Below are positions 1-11,540 of a DNA stretch of 64,000 nucleotides, piece by piece. Source of the DNA: Cephalopachus bancanus. Its lineage: Eukaryota; Chordata; Mammalia; Primates; Tarsiidae. The DNA lies in the NCBI GenBank assembly GCA_027257055.1, contig JAPVLO010000886.1, forward strand, positions 186,001 through 250,000, written 5' to 3'. A model generated the notes under the pieces. That model saw nothing but the letters and a program-made list of their open reading frames with translations. It did not search any database and was not told the DNA's origin. A program made the position numbers and the translations under genes. Every line of letters begins with the position of its first letter. Within the stretch, counting starts at the first letter, position 1.

Positions 1-225
1 ATACTAAGAAAGGGATTGGCGGTAGCGGGATACTGCCAGGGTGGGGGTGGGGTGGGGGTGGGGAGGAAGACACAACATCATTAAGGGTACTTAATCTTAA
101 ATTGAGCAAAGTGAAGACCAAAGGGAGGCTCAAACTTTACCTGTACAATGACCACTTGTATATCTAATATACCTAATCCTGAATTATACTCCACATCTTT
201 AAAATAAAAACAATTGAAATAAAAG
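1..225 (+). mobile_element. L1 3' end (3' UTR), cut by window start
   Basis: Aligns by eye with the 3' ends at 1447-1734, 22715-23175 and 31985-32110. All share an 'aagggtac' phrase, 'cttgtat...ctaa', then 'tgaattgtaccccaca' and an A-rich tail. The G-rich tract typical of L1 3' UTRs is at 39-63. It is a lineage-specific L1 subfamily, non-coding here. The 5' part lies outside the window. Confidence 0.75.
39..64 (+). other. G-quadruplex-prone G-tract in L1 3' UTR
   Basis: Four or more G-runs of 3-5 separated by single T residues. Position and composition match the polypurine/G-rich tract known in mammalian L1 3' UTRs. The sister copies at 1570-1592, 23010-23025 and 31998-32011 carry weaker G-runs. 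Confidence 0.7.
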
Positions 226-1004
226 TTTATGAAATGATTGAATCACTACTTAAATATTGATTCAAGATGCAAGAATATGAAGTCTGTGTATTGTGTTTAT
301 TATGTAATTTTTTATCCAAAATTAATTTACATACAGATTGTGGGTTTGGAATTCACCAGGCAGAACTTATATATAGATGGTTAGTGTTATTCATAATGTC
401 AAAAGAAAAACCCATTCTGCAGAGAAATAAACTGGTTTCAAATGGGAATCACATATGTTCAGTAATATCCATTGGTAAACTTCACTTTCTATCAATTTTA
501 ATATGACTAATCTAACATGAACTGCAAATGAAATTATATTATTTTGTTTATAAGACTTTTTAAAAGAGCTTTATTGAATCATCCAACTCTGTATTACTGG
601 CAATACACATTACTTTCTTTCCAGACAACTAAGGAGATTGATGTGCTAACATTCAGCTCATATGTTAACTGATCCAACTGTCTGATTGAACATTGCAACA
701 TAACTCAGAGCACTTAATTTCTACTTCATCACACAGCACACATTGTAGTTATTTATTATCCTCCATTACATGTTTCTGCACCTTCTGCCACATACTCAGA
801 TGAATTATGCTGAAAATTACTATGTTGGACCCTTTATTTTTCCACTGAGACCAAAGCTCATTGTTGTGAAGATTAACGAACCACTTATTCAATATTGCTT
901 ACCCTTTTAGACTTTTTTCCTTTCGATCTCAACATATAATTAAAACAATGTGTAAATATACAACAAAGCTGAAATAATCTTACAATGAATCTTTGGGCAT
1001 ACAT
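226..1004. other. No recognisable gene; AT-rich DNA
   Basis: I see no conserved repeat, splice-like exon or RNA gene. Open frames are short and lack coding character. Confidence 0.5.
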
Positions 1005-1905
1005 TTATTTGTTTTCTATTGCTTGTTAGCATATGGATGCTTAAAAAATATACACATGTATTTATCACCTCACAGGTCCTGTAGGTTGGAAGTCCAAGCA
1101 CAGCATAACTGGATTCCCTGTTCAGGGTCTGACTGGGCTGAAATCAAGTCATTGAGCAGGACTGCAGTTCTCTTCTGGGGTCAGAGTCCTTTTACAAATG
1201 CACTGGTTGTTTTTCAAAATGTATTTTTTTTGCCACTGGGAAACCGAGGCTCCTATTTACCTGCTAGCTGTAGGCTGGGAACAACTCTCTGCTTTTAAGT
1301 TACCTGCAGTTCCTTGACACACTGCCTTCAACATAGGCAGTCCATAACATGGATATTTGTTTTCTTCTAGAACACTTGCTCTGCATCTCTCTGACTTTCT
1401 TTTCTTTGATCAGCTGGAGAAAATTCTGTTTTTTAATAGCTCACCTAGAGTCTATAATACTGAGTGACCTCTCACAGAAACAAAGATCTGATGTTTATCA
1501 CATGTTCTCACTCATATAGTGGACCTTGAACATCTATCGTAATACTACAAGAAAAGGATTGACAGTGGTGGAAAACTATGGGGGGGGAGATGGGATTAAC
1601 GGTAGTCAATATCTGGCTGGGGACAGGGAGACACCCCTTATCAACAAGGGTGCCTGAACGAAGCGTATTTGTATATCTAACCCTTAATTGTACCCCACAA
1701 TATTAAAATTAAAAATACTGATTTTTTAAAAAAGAGCTCACCTGATTAGAAGACCCATTAGGGATAATCTCCTTTATGCCAAATAATATCACAGGTGCAA
1801 TAACTCATCATATTCATAGGCTCTGCCCATATTACAAGTACACGTGGTTGTTCAAGGGTGAGGATCACTGGGGGTCATTTTAGAATTCTGCTTACCAAAA
1901 CCCAC
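1005..1905 (-). mobile_element. MLT1-type (ERVL-MaLR) LTR, split by an L1 insertion
   Basis: The text at 1065-1160 ('ctcacaggtcctgtaggttggaagtcc', then an 'actgggctgaaatcaag' phrase) matches the antisense of MLT1-like LTRs. The other end resumes at about 1735-1905 with 'ataggctctgcccat' and 'gaattctgcttacca'. The L1 at 1447-1734 splits it. It is very diverged, so the exact subfamily is uncertain. Confidence 0.5.
1447..1734 (+). mobile_element. 5'-truncated L1 3' end with TSD
   Basis: Carries the last part of ORF2 ('cacatgttctcactcata') and the lineage 3' UTR, ending in an A-rich tail. The flanks repeat 'agctcacct' at 1438-1446 and 1735-1743, a target-site duplication. The insertion interrupts the older LTR. 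Confidence 0.75.
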
Positions 1906-2875
1906 CACCTATACTCTGTCATTAACATCCTTCACAGCTCCATTGAAGTATAATTTGACATAATGTAAAATTTATGCATTAATTTAAAATTTCAAAGTTT
2001 GCATTTTAAAATAAATTTTTACTTTATCAATAGTTATTTGATCAATTTTCTCAGTCATGATGATGGCATAACAGTCAAATATATGGCTGTGTTAATGAAA
2101 ATTAAGCAATTCAGTTTTCAGAAGTTGCTGTAGAATAAACTATTTTTTTAAGCAGTTAACTTTTCACAATCACCTAAAATTTGACTTATAATTATTAGAA
2201 CTGTCTCCATGTCAGGCAACCATAGTTTAATGCTGGTCTAGTGTCTTTTATTATTAATCTCAGCAAAAATATTGAAATTATAAATCAGAAGATAGTTTAT
2301 ATATGTACATTTTTAATGCAGGTTACACTGTCTCAGAAGAATGTTGCTTAGTATATATTCATGTGATGATACACAGGGGCTGATATTACAATAGTAATGA
2401 TGAAGTTGCACTGATTTTAAAGGTATGTGTTTAATTATAAATGAGAATAGTAGTCCAAATAAATTCCATGTTTTTAACAGAGTTATTATAAATTAGGGTA
2501 AGCTTGCAAGAAGTAATAAAGAAGACCTGTTGGCTTTGAGGTTTATTGAGGAAAAATATAAGTGACTCGAGATTTTTCAAAATGTGCAGATACATATCAC
2601 ATTTTCTTTTCTTAAATAAACAGTTAAATAAAATTAGAAAGACTGGAATGAATGCATCAACAAGGAAATGGTGTGCAATGACTCATGAAAAACAATGTAT
2701 TCTTCTCAATGTATCTAGTCTTATCACTAATGACACGCATGAAGGATACGCTGCAATGAAGTTCACACAAAATCTTCTAATGAGAACATTCCAGTTTCTT
2801 GGCTGGATCTTATTTTATTTTCCACTTTTTTTATTATTGTCCCTTGCTATTTTTTAAAACCCCAGATAATTTTTT
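1906..2875. other. AT-rich DNA, no gene seen
   Basis: The 103-codon open frame at 2546-2857 has no recognisable domain and its composition matches its surroundings. I treat it as chance. Confidence 0.5.
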
Positions 2876-2985
2876 AAAAATCTAGTTACTAAGATTCAAA
2901 CATTTGCTAAAACATTCAAACATTTGCTAAAAACATTTTGAAAAATCTAGTTACTAAGATTCAAACATTTGTTAAAAATAAACAT
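2876..2985. repeat. 65-bp tandem duplication with nested 20-bp repeat
   Basis: 'aaaaatctagttactaag' begins at 2876 and again at 2941. Inside the first unit 'attcaaacatttgctaaaa' occurs twice. The duplication abuts the downstream Alu. Confidence 0.85.
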
Positions 2986-2990
2986 CCTTC

Positions 2991-3294
2991 GCCTGGCTCA
3001 GTGGCTCACAACTGTAATCCCAGCCCTTTGGGAGGCAGAAATTAGAGGATTGCCTGAATTCAGGGCCTTCAGACCAGCCTGGGCAACTTGGTGAGATCTC
3101 ATCTCCACAATAAATTTTTTAAAAATTAGCCAGGCATGGTGGCACATGCCTGTAGTCCCAGCTACTTGGAAGGCTGAGGCGGAAGGATCACTTGTGCCCA
3201 GCAGGTTGAGGCTGCAGTGGCTGTGAGTATGCCACTGCACTCCAGCCTGGGTGACAGAGTGAGACTCCAACTCAAAAAAAACAAAAAAAAGAAA
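2991..3294 (+). mobile_element. Alu, older dimeric copy
   Basis: Full dimer: left arm, A-rich linker, right arm and A-tail. Imperfect TSD of the 'acatccttcg / acattcctcg' type. It is more diverged than the young copies elsewhere and has a standard 'ctgcagtgg' right arm. Confidence 0.9.
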
Positions 3295-3939
3295 GTAGAC
3301 ATTCCTCGCTATGAATGTCTTGTACCAGAGAAAATGTTACAGCCAATATATTTTGCCCCCTACATGGCAACTTGTTGCCTCCTTAAAATTTTGCTTTTCT
3401 TGGTTAGTTTCTCTGGAACTCAAGATGCCTTTGTTTTTTAAGTTGTATTTTTATTGAAATAATTCCAAATTTACAGTTTTGAGATAATACAAATAGATCT
3501 CCGTGAATTTTTTCCTGTTGTCTAATATCTTGCAAAACTATAGTATGATATCATTGAAACAATCCGCCAACATTATTCAAATTTCACCAGTTTTAAATAT
3601 ACTCATTAGTGTATATGTGTTCATTCAGCTCTTTGCAATTTTATCACGGTGTATGTTCATGTGTCCACCACCATAGTCAATATACCACACAGTTCCATTT
3701 CCAAAATGACCCCCCTGTTGCTTTTTCATAACCACACTCATCCCCTTCCCATCACTCCTCTTCATGCCGAACCTCAGGCAACCTCTAATCTGTTCTCAAT
3801 TTTTATAATTTTAGGATTTTAAGAGTACATATAATGAAATAATTTAATATGCAACCTTTGGGGATTGACTTTTTCACTCAACATAATTCTTTGGGGGGTT
3901 CATTCAAGTCGTTGAGTGCATCAATTGTTCATTCCTTTT

Positions 3940-4227
3940 TTTTTTTTTTTTTGAGTTGGAGTCTCACTCTGTCGCCCAGACTGGAGTGCAGTGGCCGCTT
4001 CCGGCCACCGCAGCCTCGACCTGCTGCGCTCCGGTGATCCTTCCACCTCAGCCTTCCGAGTAGCCGGAATTACAGGCGCGCACTACCACGCCCGGCTGAT
4101 TTTTTGGTTTATTGTAGAGATGAGATCTCGCTGCCCAGGCGGGTCTCGAACCCGCGGGCTCAGGCAATCTACTCACCTCAGCCTCCCAAAGGCGCGGGAT
4201 TACAGGCTGAGCCACCGAGCCCGGCCC
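3940..4227 (-). mobile_element. Young-type Alu in the old L1
   Basis: Poly(T) start and a complete dimer with the derived right arm 'gtggccgcttccggccac'. TSD 'tgttcattcctttt' at 3926-3939 and 4228-4241. Many CpGs are retained, suggesting a young insertion. Confidence 0.95.
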
Positions 4228-4967
4228 TGTTCATTCCTTTTTATACTGAATAGTTTCTGTGGTAGGCATGTACCACAGTGTGTCTAGCCATTCACCTGCT
4301 GAAGGACACCAAAAGTTTTCAACTTTTGGCTATTATGAATAAAACTATGGACATTAATGTACAAGATTTTGTGTGAATATGAGTTTTAATATCTCTTAGA
4401 TAAATGTCCAGAAACATAATTGCTAAATTAAATGTTTAGTTTTGAAACTTTCAGATTGTTTTCCAGAGTGTCTGTACAATTTTATTGCAATCAGCAATGT
4501 ATGAGAAATTTATTTTTTCTGAAATCTTTTCAGAATTTGGTATTGTTACTTTCTAAAAAAATTTTAACATTCTGATAGGTGTGTAGTGATATCTCACTGT
4601 GGTTTAAATTTGCATTTCCCTGATGGCTAATTATGTTGCACATCTTTTCTCATGTGTGTTTGTCATCTGTATACCTTCTCTGGTGAAGTGGCTGCTCATA
4701 TCTTTTGTCCATGGTCTAAATTTATTGTTCCCTTTTTAACTATTGAATTTTGAAAGTTTTTAATGTATTGCAGATATTATTACTTTTTCCATATATGAAT
4801 TGCAAATAATTTCTCCCAATTTCTTCACAGTGTCTTGTAATGTGTAAGTTTTAATTTCATAAAATCTAATTAGTCAATTTCAACTTTTGAACATGTGCTT
4901 TGGGTATCAAATCCAAGAACACTTTGCCTACCTTAAATTCTGAAACTAAAAAATATATATTTTTGTG

Positions 4968-5207
4968 GTTCTAGGCTCACCACAGCCTAAAATTCCTGGA
5001 CTTAAGCCATGTTCCTGCCTCAGCTTACCAAGTAACTTGGACTACAGATGCACACCACCATGCCCGGCTAATTTTTCTATTTTCTGCAGAGACGGAGTCT
5101 CAATATGTTGCCCAGACTGATCTCAAACTCTTGGCCTCAACTGATTTTCCCGACTCAGTCTCCCAAATTTCTAGGATTGCAAGCATGAGCCACTGTGCCC
5201 AGCCCTT
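4968..5207 (-). mobile_element. Old Alu fragment
   Basis: Antisense Alu body ('accaccatgcccggctaatt' through 'gagccactgtgcccagcc') without the poly(T) and the terminal right-arm segment. Inserted in L1 ORF2 remnants. Confidence 0.85.
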
Positions 5208-6360
5208 TTTTAAAACAAGTAGACATATTTTTGAAAGCTTATTCCTGGACTGTCTATGCTGTTCCAATGATCTAGATTTCTATCCCTTTTTCAGTATCTC
5301 ACTATCTTGATTACTGTAGCTATTTAATAGGCTGTAATATAAGGTATAGTGATTCCTCTCATTATATTTTTCAAAATTGTTCTAGCTGTTTTAGGTCCCG
5401 TGCCCTTCCACATAAATTTTAAAATAGTTTATCTATATCTACAAAATCCTTTCTGGGTATTAATTAGGCACTGCATTAAACTTTTAGATCAATTTGGGGA
5501 GAATTGGAAGCTTAATTATATTGTCTTTCAATCCATGAACAAAGTATACCTGTCCATGTATTTAGGTCTTCCTTGATTTCTTTCATTGGCAGTTTACATT
5601 TTTCACCATACAGTTGTTGCATGTGCTCATTATTTTGAAGCAATTATAAATAGCATTGTATTTTTAATTTCACGCTCATTTTTGGTACATGGAAATGCAA
5701 TTGATTTTGGTGTATTGATCTTATACCCAGTGATACTGCCAAACTCATCTATTAGTTCTGGGAGGTTTTTGTTTTTGTTTTCATATCCCTTGGGATGTTG
5801 TATGTAGACAGTCATGTGATCTACAATAAAGGAGTATCTTTTTCCTTTTTTCCAGTTTGTATGCAACGTATCTTACTTTCTTGCCTTATCACAGGATTAG
5901 AACTTCCAGTTCTATATTAAGAGTGTTGAGAGTGAACATCTTTGCCTTGTTCTCCATTATAAGAGAATACCATTTAGTTGTTCCCCATTAAAAATGATGT
6001 AGGTATGTTTTTGTTGATGCTTTTAACTTTTAGAGGTAGTACTCTTGTACTCTTAACCTTCTGGGTGTTTTCATCATGAATATGTATTAATTGTTTTCAA
6101 ATGCTTTTTCTCTATCAGTTGATAAGAGCATTTGATTTCTCCTTTGTAGTATGTTGATGTGGTGAACTACATTCGTTTTTGAATATTGAACAAGTCCTGC
6201 ATTCCTGGAATATTCTTGCTTATTGTGCATAACTCTTTTTATACAATGTTGGATCCTATTTGCTAGTGTTTTATTAAAGAATTTTGCTTCTGCCTACATG
6301 AGAGATAATAGTTCAGTGGTTTTCTTTTTCTTATACTTCGGTTTTGATATCAGGGTAATA

Positions 6361-6514
6361 CAGATGGCCCTCAACATATGATGGTTTTACTTACAAGTTT
6401 TTGACTTGATGATGGGTTTATATGGATATTAAAAGCATTTTTTACTTACTATGCTTTCTATTTACAATGGGTTTATCAAGATTTAACCCCATTGTAAATC
6501 AAGGAGAACCTATA
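6361..6514. mobile_element. Short Tigger-type (pogo) DNA transposon
   Basis: The ends 'cagatggccctcaacatatg' and, reversed, 'ataggttctccttgattta' form imperfect inverted repeats next to TA. The phrases 'gatggttttacttac' and 'atgggtttatc' are typical of Tigger-derived non-autonomous elements. Inserted in the minus-strand L1. Confidence 0.65.
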
Positions 6515-6699
6515 ATAACTTCATAAGATAAATTGGAAAGTTTTTTCCTCTTCTTTTCTTTGAAAATATATGTAAAATGGGCATCAACTATTCTTTAAAT
6601 TGACAGATTTCTCTAGTGAAATCATCTAGACCTGGAGCAGTTTATTTTGGGGGATGGGGTCGGATGGAAATTATATTTTACTTGTTTATTTTTTTGAAT

Positions 6700-6920
6700 G
6701 AGAGGCACTTTGCTGGGCTCAGGAGATTCTCCTGCCTCAGTCTCCTGAATATCTGAGACTACAGGCGTGCGCCACCACATTCTGTTAAATTTTTGTATTT
6801 ATTGTAGAGACAAGATCTCAAAAAGTTGCCCAGGCTTGTCTCAAACCCCAGGGCTCAGGCAATCCTGTCCTCTGGCTCCAAAATTGCTGGGATTGCAGGC
6901 ATGAGCCACTGCACCTGACT
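6700..6920 (-). mobile_element. Old Alu fragment
   Basis: Antisense Alu from 'gggctcaggagattctcctg' to 'gagccactgcacctgactgg', lacking the far right-arm end. Diverged copy within the old L1. Confidence 0.8.
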
Positions 6921-7415
6921 GGATATTTTAAATTACAAATTCAATGTATTCCTTAATGGTTTTAGAGGTATTCAGATGTATTTATTTTTTGCTGAGCTTT
7001 GGGAGTTTGTGGTCTTGGGAACCACAAAGGAATTGATCAATTTCTTGTAAGTTGTCAAATTTATGAGTGTATTATAAATTACAAATATAGGGTATTCCGT
7101 TGTTAACCTTTTAATGACTGCATGCGCTGTGGTGATAGTCTCTATTTCTTACCAGAGATTAGTATTTTGTGTTCTGTATTTTTGTTTCTCTCTGTCTTGC
7201 TAGGAGCTTTTACTTTTATTTATTTTTACTGATTATTTTCAAAGAAACAGCTGTGCGCTTTATTGATTTTCTCTATAGTTTTCTTATTTTCAATTTCATT
7301 GATTTCTGCTCTTGACTTTTTTTCTTCCTCTCCTTGTTTTGAGTTTTCATGCTGGATGGGATGTGATGTGAAACTCATGAACTCTTTGGCTCTAATTTTA
7401 GTGTTGCCAGCAAGG

Positions 7416-7975
7416 TTTTAAAATAAATTTATTAGAGAAAGTAAAGAGGAAAGAAAGGCCTTGGCGTGGGCAAGCCTCCCCACCCCTACTGCACTTTCGC
7501 TCTTAACTAAGAAACTAGATATATTTTCACAACAATTGATATACCAAAAAAAGGTGGGACTCAGGTAACCACCTTGAGAGATTAACATCTCTCCACTTCT
7601 GGTGAGAGGAATGGAAGGAGAGGTGGTCTTTTCCAGACCACATTATCTTTTGAAAGATACCTGTCAGAAGTTTCCAAATCACAAGTTCATGAGCTGAAAG
7701 GTGGTTTTATTAACATTCCTATGGCTTGGTTAGTTAAAGAGTAGTATCCGGCCTTTGCCTTCCACAGGAAACCTGCAAGATTTTTAGTAAAATAATCACA
7801 AAACCATGAATTGAAAGGTTGGGCTGTCCTATTCTTATATCTGTTGGGATTGTATTTGATTTGCTCAGGGGGTGAGGTAGGCTGTCAGCTTGGCTTGCAG
7901 TAAAAAAATGTAGTAAAAAATATCTGAACAATTCCTAAAACTTGCCTACAAGAAATTTATCTATGTCTAAACTGT
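7416..7975 (-). other. Unassigned ~560-bp insertion in L1
   Basis: L1 ORF2 homology stops near 7415 and resumes near 7980. The intervening DNA is not L1. Read on the minus strand it ends with an AATAAA at 7422-7427 and an A-rich segment, as for an LTR or a retrocopied transcript. I could not identify a TSD, TG...CA ends or a protein. Confidence 0.4.
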
Positions 7976-8173
7976 GTTAGTTACCTTGACTCAAGTTTGT
8001 TTCATTCTTTTTTTCTAATTTCTTTGTGAAGATACTTAGATTATTGGTTTGAGCCTTTTCCTCATCAAATGTAAATAATTAGTGTTATAAACTTCCCTCT
8101 CATTTCCAATTTAGCTATTAGTCACACATAATGATATGTTGTTTATTCTTTTTGATTCAGCTCTATGTAGTTT

Positions 8174-8179
<6 letters not shown>

Positions 8180-8204
<25 letters not shown>

Positions 8205-8483
8205 TTTTTTGAGTTGGAGTCTCACTCGGTCGCCCAGACTGGAGTGCAGTGGCCGCCCCTGGCCACCGCAGCCTCGACCTGCTGGGCTCCGGTGATCCTT
8301 CCGCCTCAGCCTTCCAAGTAGCCGGAATTACAGGCATGTGCTACCACGCCCGGCTGATTTTTTGATTTATTGTAGAGATGAGGTCTCGCGCCCAGGCGGG
8401 TCTCGAACCCGCAGGCTCAGGCAATCCACTCACCTCAGCTTCCCAGATGCGCGGGATTACAGACTGAGTCACTGAGCCCGGCT
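8180..8483 (-). mobile_element. Young-type Alu with TTTA-expanded tail
   Basis: A (TTTA)n tract at about 8174-8208 represents the A-tail on the minus strand. Complete dimer with derived right arm 'gtggccgcccctggccac'. TSD 'tagtttttattt' around 8168 and 8484-8495. Confidence 0.95.
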
Positions 8484-8700
8484 TAGTTTTTATTTCTTTT
8501 GAGACTTCCTCTTTGACTCATGGGTTATTTAGAACTCTTTTACCTGATTTCCACTAACTTCGATATTTTCCTTTTTCTGCTTCCTATTGATTTTTAGTTT
8601 GATGCTATATGGATAGAGAACATACTCTGTGTAATTTCATTTTTAAAAAATTAATTGAGATTTGTTTTATATTTTCAAATAGAGTCTATCTTGGTTTTAA

Positions 8701-9154
8701 ATTTGTTTCTTTTGGTTCTCATTCCTCTGGTTCTCTTTTCTTGCCTTCCTGTGAGTTATTTGAAAATTTTTTAGGATTCTATCTTGATTTATTTATAGTC
8801 TTTTTAATATGTCTTTTTGTGTGACTTTTCCAGTGGTTACTGTGAATACACTTGAAGTCCACTCAAGTGAAGGGCAGAAACTTCACTTCCATTTAGATTC
8901 CTTTATGATTCTCACACTTAAAATTTGAGGAATTGTACAAGTCAGCACATTCAGAGGTAATGGATAAGACTCCCCTAGGAAATCCACCTTTGTGATCATG
9001 ATATGTCTGCAGCCAGGTATGTATATAAAGGCTCTTTACAAGATTCTACATATTTGAGTTTGCACATTTGCCTTTTGTGCAATCTTTTTTCTTAACTTCC
9101 AGAAATTATATTATTTTATTTTAAAGGAAAATAAATATAATTAAAGTATATTTT
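8701..9154. other. AT-rich DNA, possibly the L1 5' remainder
   Basis: 8820-8930 ('tccactcaagtgaagggcag') may continue old L1 or HAL1-like sequence, but I cannot align it firmly. No gene is visible. Confidence 0.3.
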
Positions 9155-9753
9155 TCTGCTGAGTACGGTGGTTCAAGCCTGTAATCTCAGCACTTTGGGG
9201 GGCCGAGGCGAGAGTTTTGCCCGAGTCCAGGGGTTCAAGACCAGCCTGGGCATCTTGGTGAGACCTTGTCTCTATAACAAATAAAAAATTAAGCCAGGCT
9301 CGGTGGCTCAGCCTGTAATCCCGCGCCTTTGGGAGGCTGAGGTGAGTGGATTGCCTGAGCCTGTGGGTTCGAGACTCGCCTGGGCAACTTGGCAAGACCT
9401 CATCTCTACAATAAATCAAAAAATTAGCCGGGTGTGGTAGCGCATGCCTGTAGTTCCAGCTATTTGGAAGGCTGAGGTAGAAGGATCGCCGGAGCTCAGC
9501 AGGCCGAGGTTGCAGTGGCCAGGAGCAGTCACTGCACTCCAGTCTGGGTGACAGAGTGAGACTCCAACTCAAAAAAAAAAAAAAAAATTAGCCGGACGTG
9601 GTGGTGCATGTCTGTAGTTCCAGCTACTTGGAAGGCTGGGATGGAGGGATCGTCTGAGCCCAGCAGGTTGAGGCTGTGGTGGCTGTGAGCTTGCCACTGC
9701 ACTCTATCCTGGATGACAAAGTTAGATTCCAACTCAAAACCAAAAGCAAACAA

Positions 9754-9757
<4 letters not shown>
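9155..9757 (+). mobile_element. Old Alu, split by a younger Alu
   Basis: The left arm runs 9155-9290 to its A-rich linker. The right arm resumes at 9588 ('ttagccggacgtggtggtg') and ends near 9757 with an A-rich tail. The gap is exactly the younger Alu. The old 3' tail leads into the (TA)n tract. Confidence 0.9.
9293..9587 (+). mobile_element. Young-type Alu nested in an older Alu
   Basis: Starts 'gccaggctcggtggctcag', with the subfamily's short 'ggctcagcctg' left arm, and ends in 17 A. It inserted at the A-rich linker of the host Alu, which is a good L1 endonuclease target. The flanking 'aaaaaatta' forms the TSD. Confidence 0.92.

Positions 9758-9810
<53 letters not shown>
9758..9810. repeat. 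(TA)n microsatellite
   Basis: About 26 uninterrupted TA units directly after the old Alu tail. It may have grown from the tail. Length is probably polymorphic. Confidence 0.98.
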
Positions 9811-9811
<1 letters not shown>

Positions 9812-10944
9812 CACCGTACATTTTTAGCTAGCAGAACTTTCCTCCTTGATGTGTTAATGTTGAATATGATACAACTTGGAAATGTGCCTTTGTGATAAAA
9901 AAAATCAAAGTGATAACTCACCTAGGAACAATACAGATGCTATTAGGATAAAACTTTTGGAAGCTATCAGTCAAGACTGGTTGAGATTCATTTTCTGCTC
10001 TTTCTTGGCTTTAAAAAAAAAGAATAACTAAGTTTGCCAAAGAGTTAGGAAAAAACAAAAAAAGATCTTGATGCCCCCAAGAGCAAGTTTGACCTTCATC
10101 TAAATTAAACCAGATTTTGTTACAGCATTTCTAATAATGTACTTTTGTTCTGGCTTATTATATCAAGAGATTTTCCTGTAGCCCATTCTAAAGTGTTACC
10201 ATCCATTTATAGTTTCTGGATATAAAATATTTTGCTTTCTGTCATATTTTGCTTGCAATGTTTACTTCCTAGTGAGGTGATGAATGTGAATAAAGGGTGG
10301 TAATTACCATTTCTTTAATCATGCAATTATTTGGGTCCCTGTCTCAACTGAGAATTGAGATATATATTCAAATAAATTATTTTAAATTTTCTATTAATCA
10401 CTGCAATCTTCGTGCTGACAAGGCCACTTTCTAACAATAGATCTAATCATTTCAAGATGAGCCACAATTAGAATGAATATAATAAAGAGATCATCATCTG
10501 GGCCAAAATTCTAATCCCATGAGCCTAAGATAGAGACTTCTGTTTCACTACTGATTTAACATTAAGGGTCATGCATTAAGTCGTGTGGCTCTGGAGATGT
10601 ATAAATGTTTAAAGCTCTTAATAAACTTGGCTTTTTACTTTTGTACTATAGTCACTAGCTGAATAAAATGTTGGACTTTTTAAAATACATTATATATGCC
10701 TCAGACAAACTAGATCAGTGTTATACAATTGTCTATAATTCATTTTATGAGGTAGTGATTCACGTGGGTCCTCAAAGCAAAAGTTTTCCCACTCACAGTC
10801 CTTTACTACCGCTCGGGGCACTTTTTTACACATCGGCAATTAATTGATCATCCTTCACTATTTCCCAGTAGCTGACTTGGTCTGTGGATTATAAGATTCT
10901 TCCTTGATTATCGTGACATTCACATGGTGCATTGCTAAAATAAT
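9811..10944. other. AT-rich DNA, no gene seen
   Basis: No repeat, splice-like exon or RNA gene was recognised. Confidence 0.5.
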
Positions 10945-11540
10945 GATGATGATAATAATAATAGCCAGTATTTGTTGAGTGCCTACTACAGAAATGTGTG
11001 TTAGTGCTTTTTTTCTTCTTTTTTTGAGTCAGAGGTTCACTGTGTTGCCCAGACTATAGTACAGTGGCACATTCACGGCCACCGCAGCCTCTATCTGCTG
11101 AGATCCGGCAATACTTCCACCTCACCCTTCCTCATAACTGGGACTACAGGTGCACACCATCAAGCCCAGCTAATTTCTTGATTTATTGTAGACACAAGGT
11201 CTCACCAAGTTGCCCAGGCTGGTCTCAAATCCCTAGACTCAAGCAATCCTCTCGCCTTGGCCTCCCACAAGGATTACTGTCAAGAGCCACCACTTCCAGA
11301 TTAGTTAGTGCTTTACTGTATAAACTTAATTAGCCAACACAGCCACTCTATCATCACTATTGGTGTTTTACAGATGAAAAGACTCAAGCACAGAGTAGAT
11401 AATTAAGCAACTTCCTCAAGGTCATAGAGTTAAGTGATGGAAGTGGGTTTTGAGCCAGGCAATCTACTTCCAGAGCCTATGGTCTCAAGTGCTGTGTCTG
11501 TCACATAGCGCATGCTCAATAATATATGTTGATTGATAAA
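10945..11540 (+). mobile_element. MIR SINE, interrupted by an Alu
   Basis: The MIR 5' part is at 10945-11010 ('tttgttgagtgcctactac'). The core and 3' part are at 11315-11540 ('ttttacagatgaaaagactc', 'gcaacttcctcaaggtcata', 'gagccaggcaatctacttcc'). The Alu at 11011-11304 splits it. Confidence 0.9.
11011..11304 (-). mobile_element. Alu in MIR
   Basis: Poly(T) then antisense dimer. TSD 'ttagtgcttt' at 11001-11010 and 11305-11314. Moderately diverged ('gtggcacattcacggccac'). Confidence 0.92.

Larger units (their letters stand above)
3437..8700 (-). mobile_element. Long decayed L1 (L1M-type), reverse orientation, with five insertions
   Basis: Read on the minus strand this is L1. The 3' UTR is at 3437-4230 and the ORF2 C-terminal part at 4250-5900 ('ccagagtgtctgtacaattt', 'gataggtgtgtagtgatatc'). 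Further ORF2 follows at 6000-7415 and 7980-8700 ('gactcatgggttatttagaac'). Frames are destroyed by stops and indels. It is interrupted by Alus near 3940, 4968, 6700 and 8180, a Tigger at 6361 and an unassigned insert at 7416-7975. It predates all of these. Confidence 0.8.
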
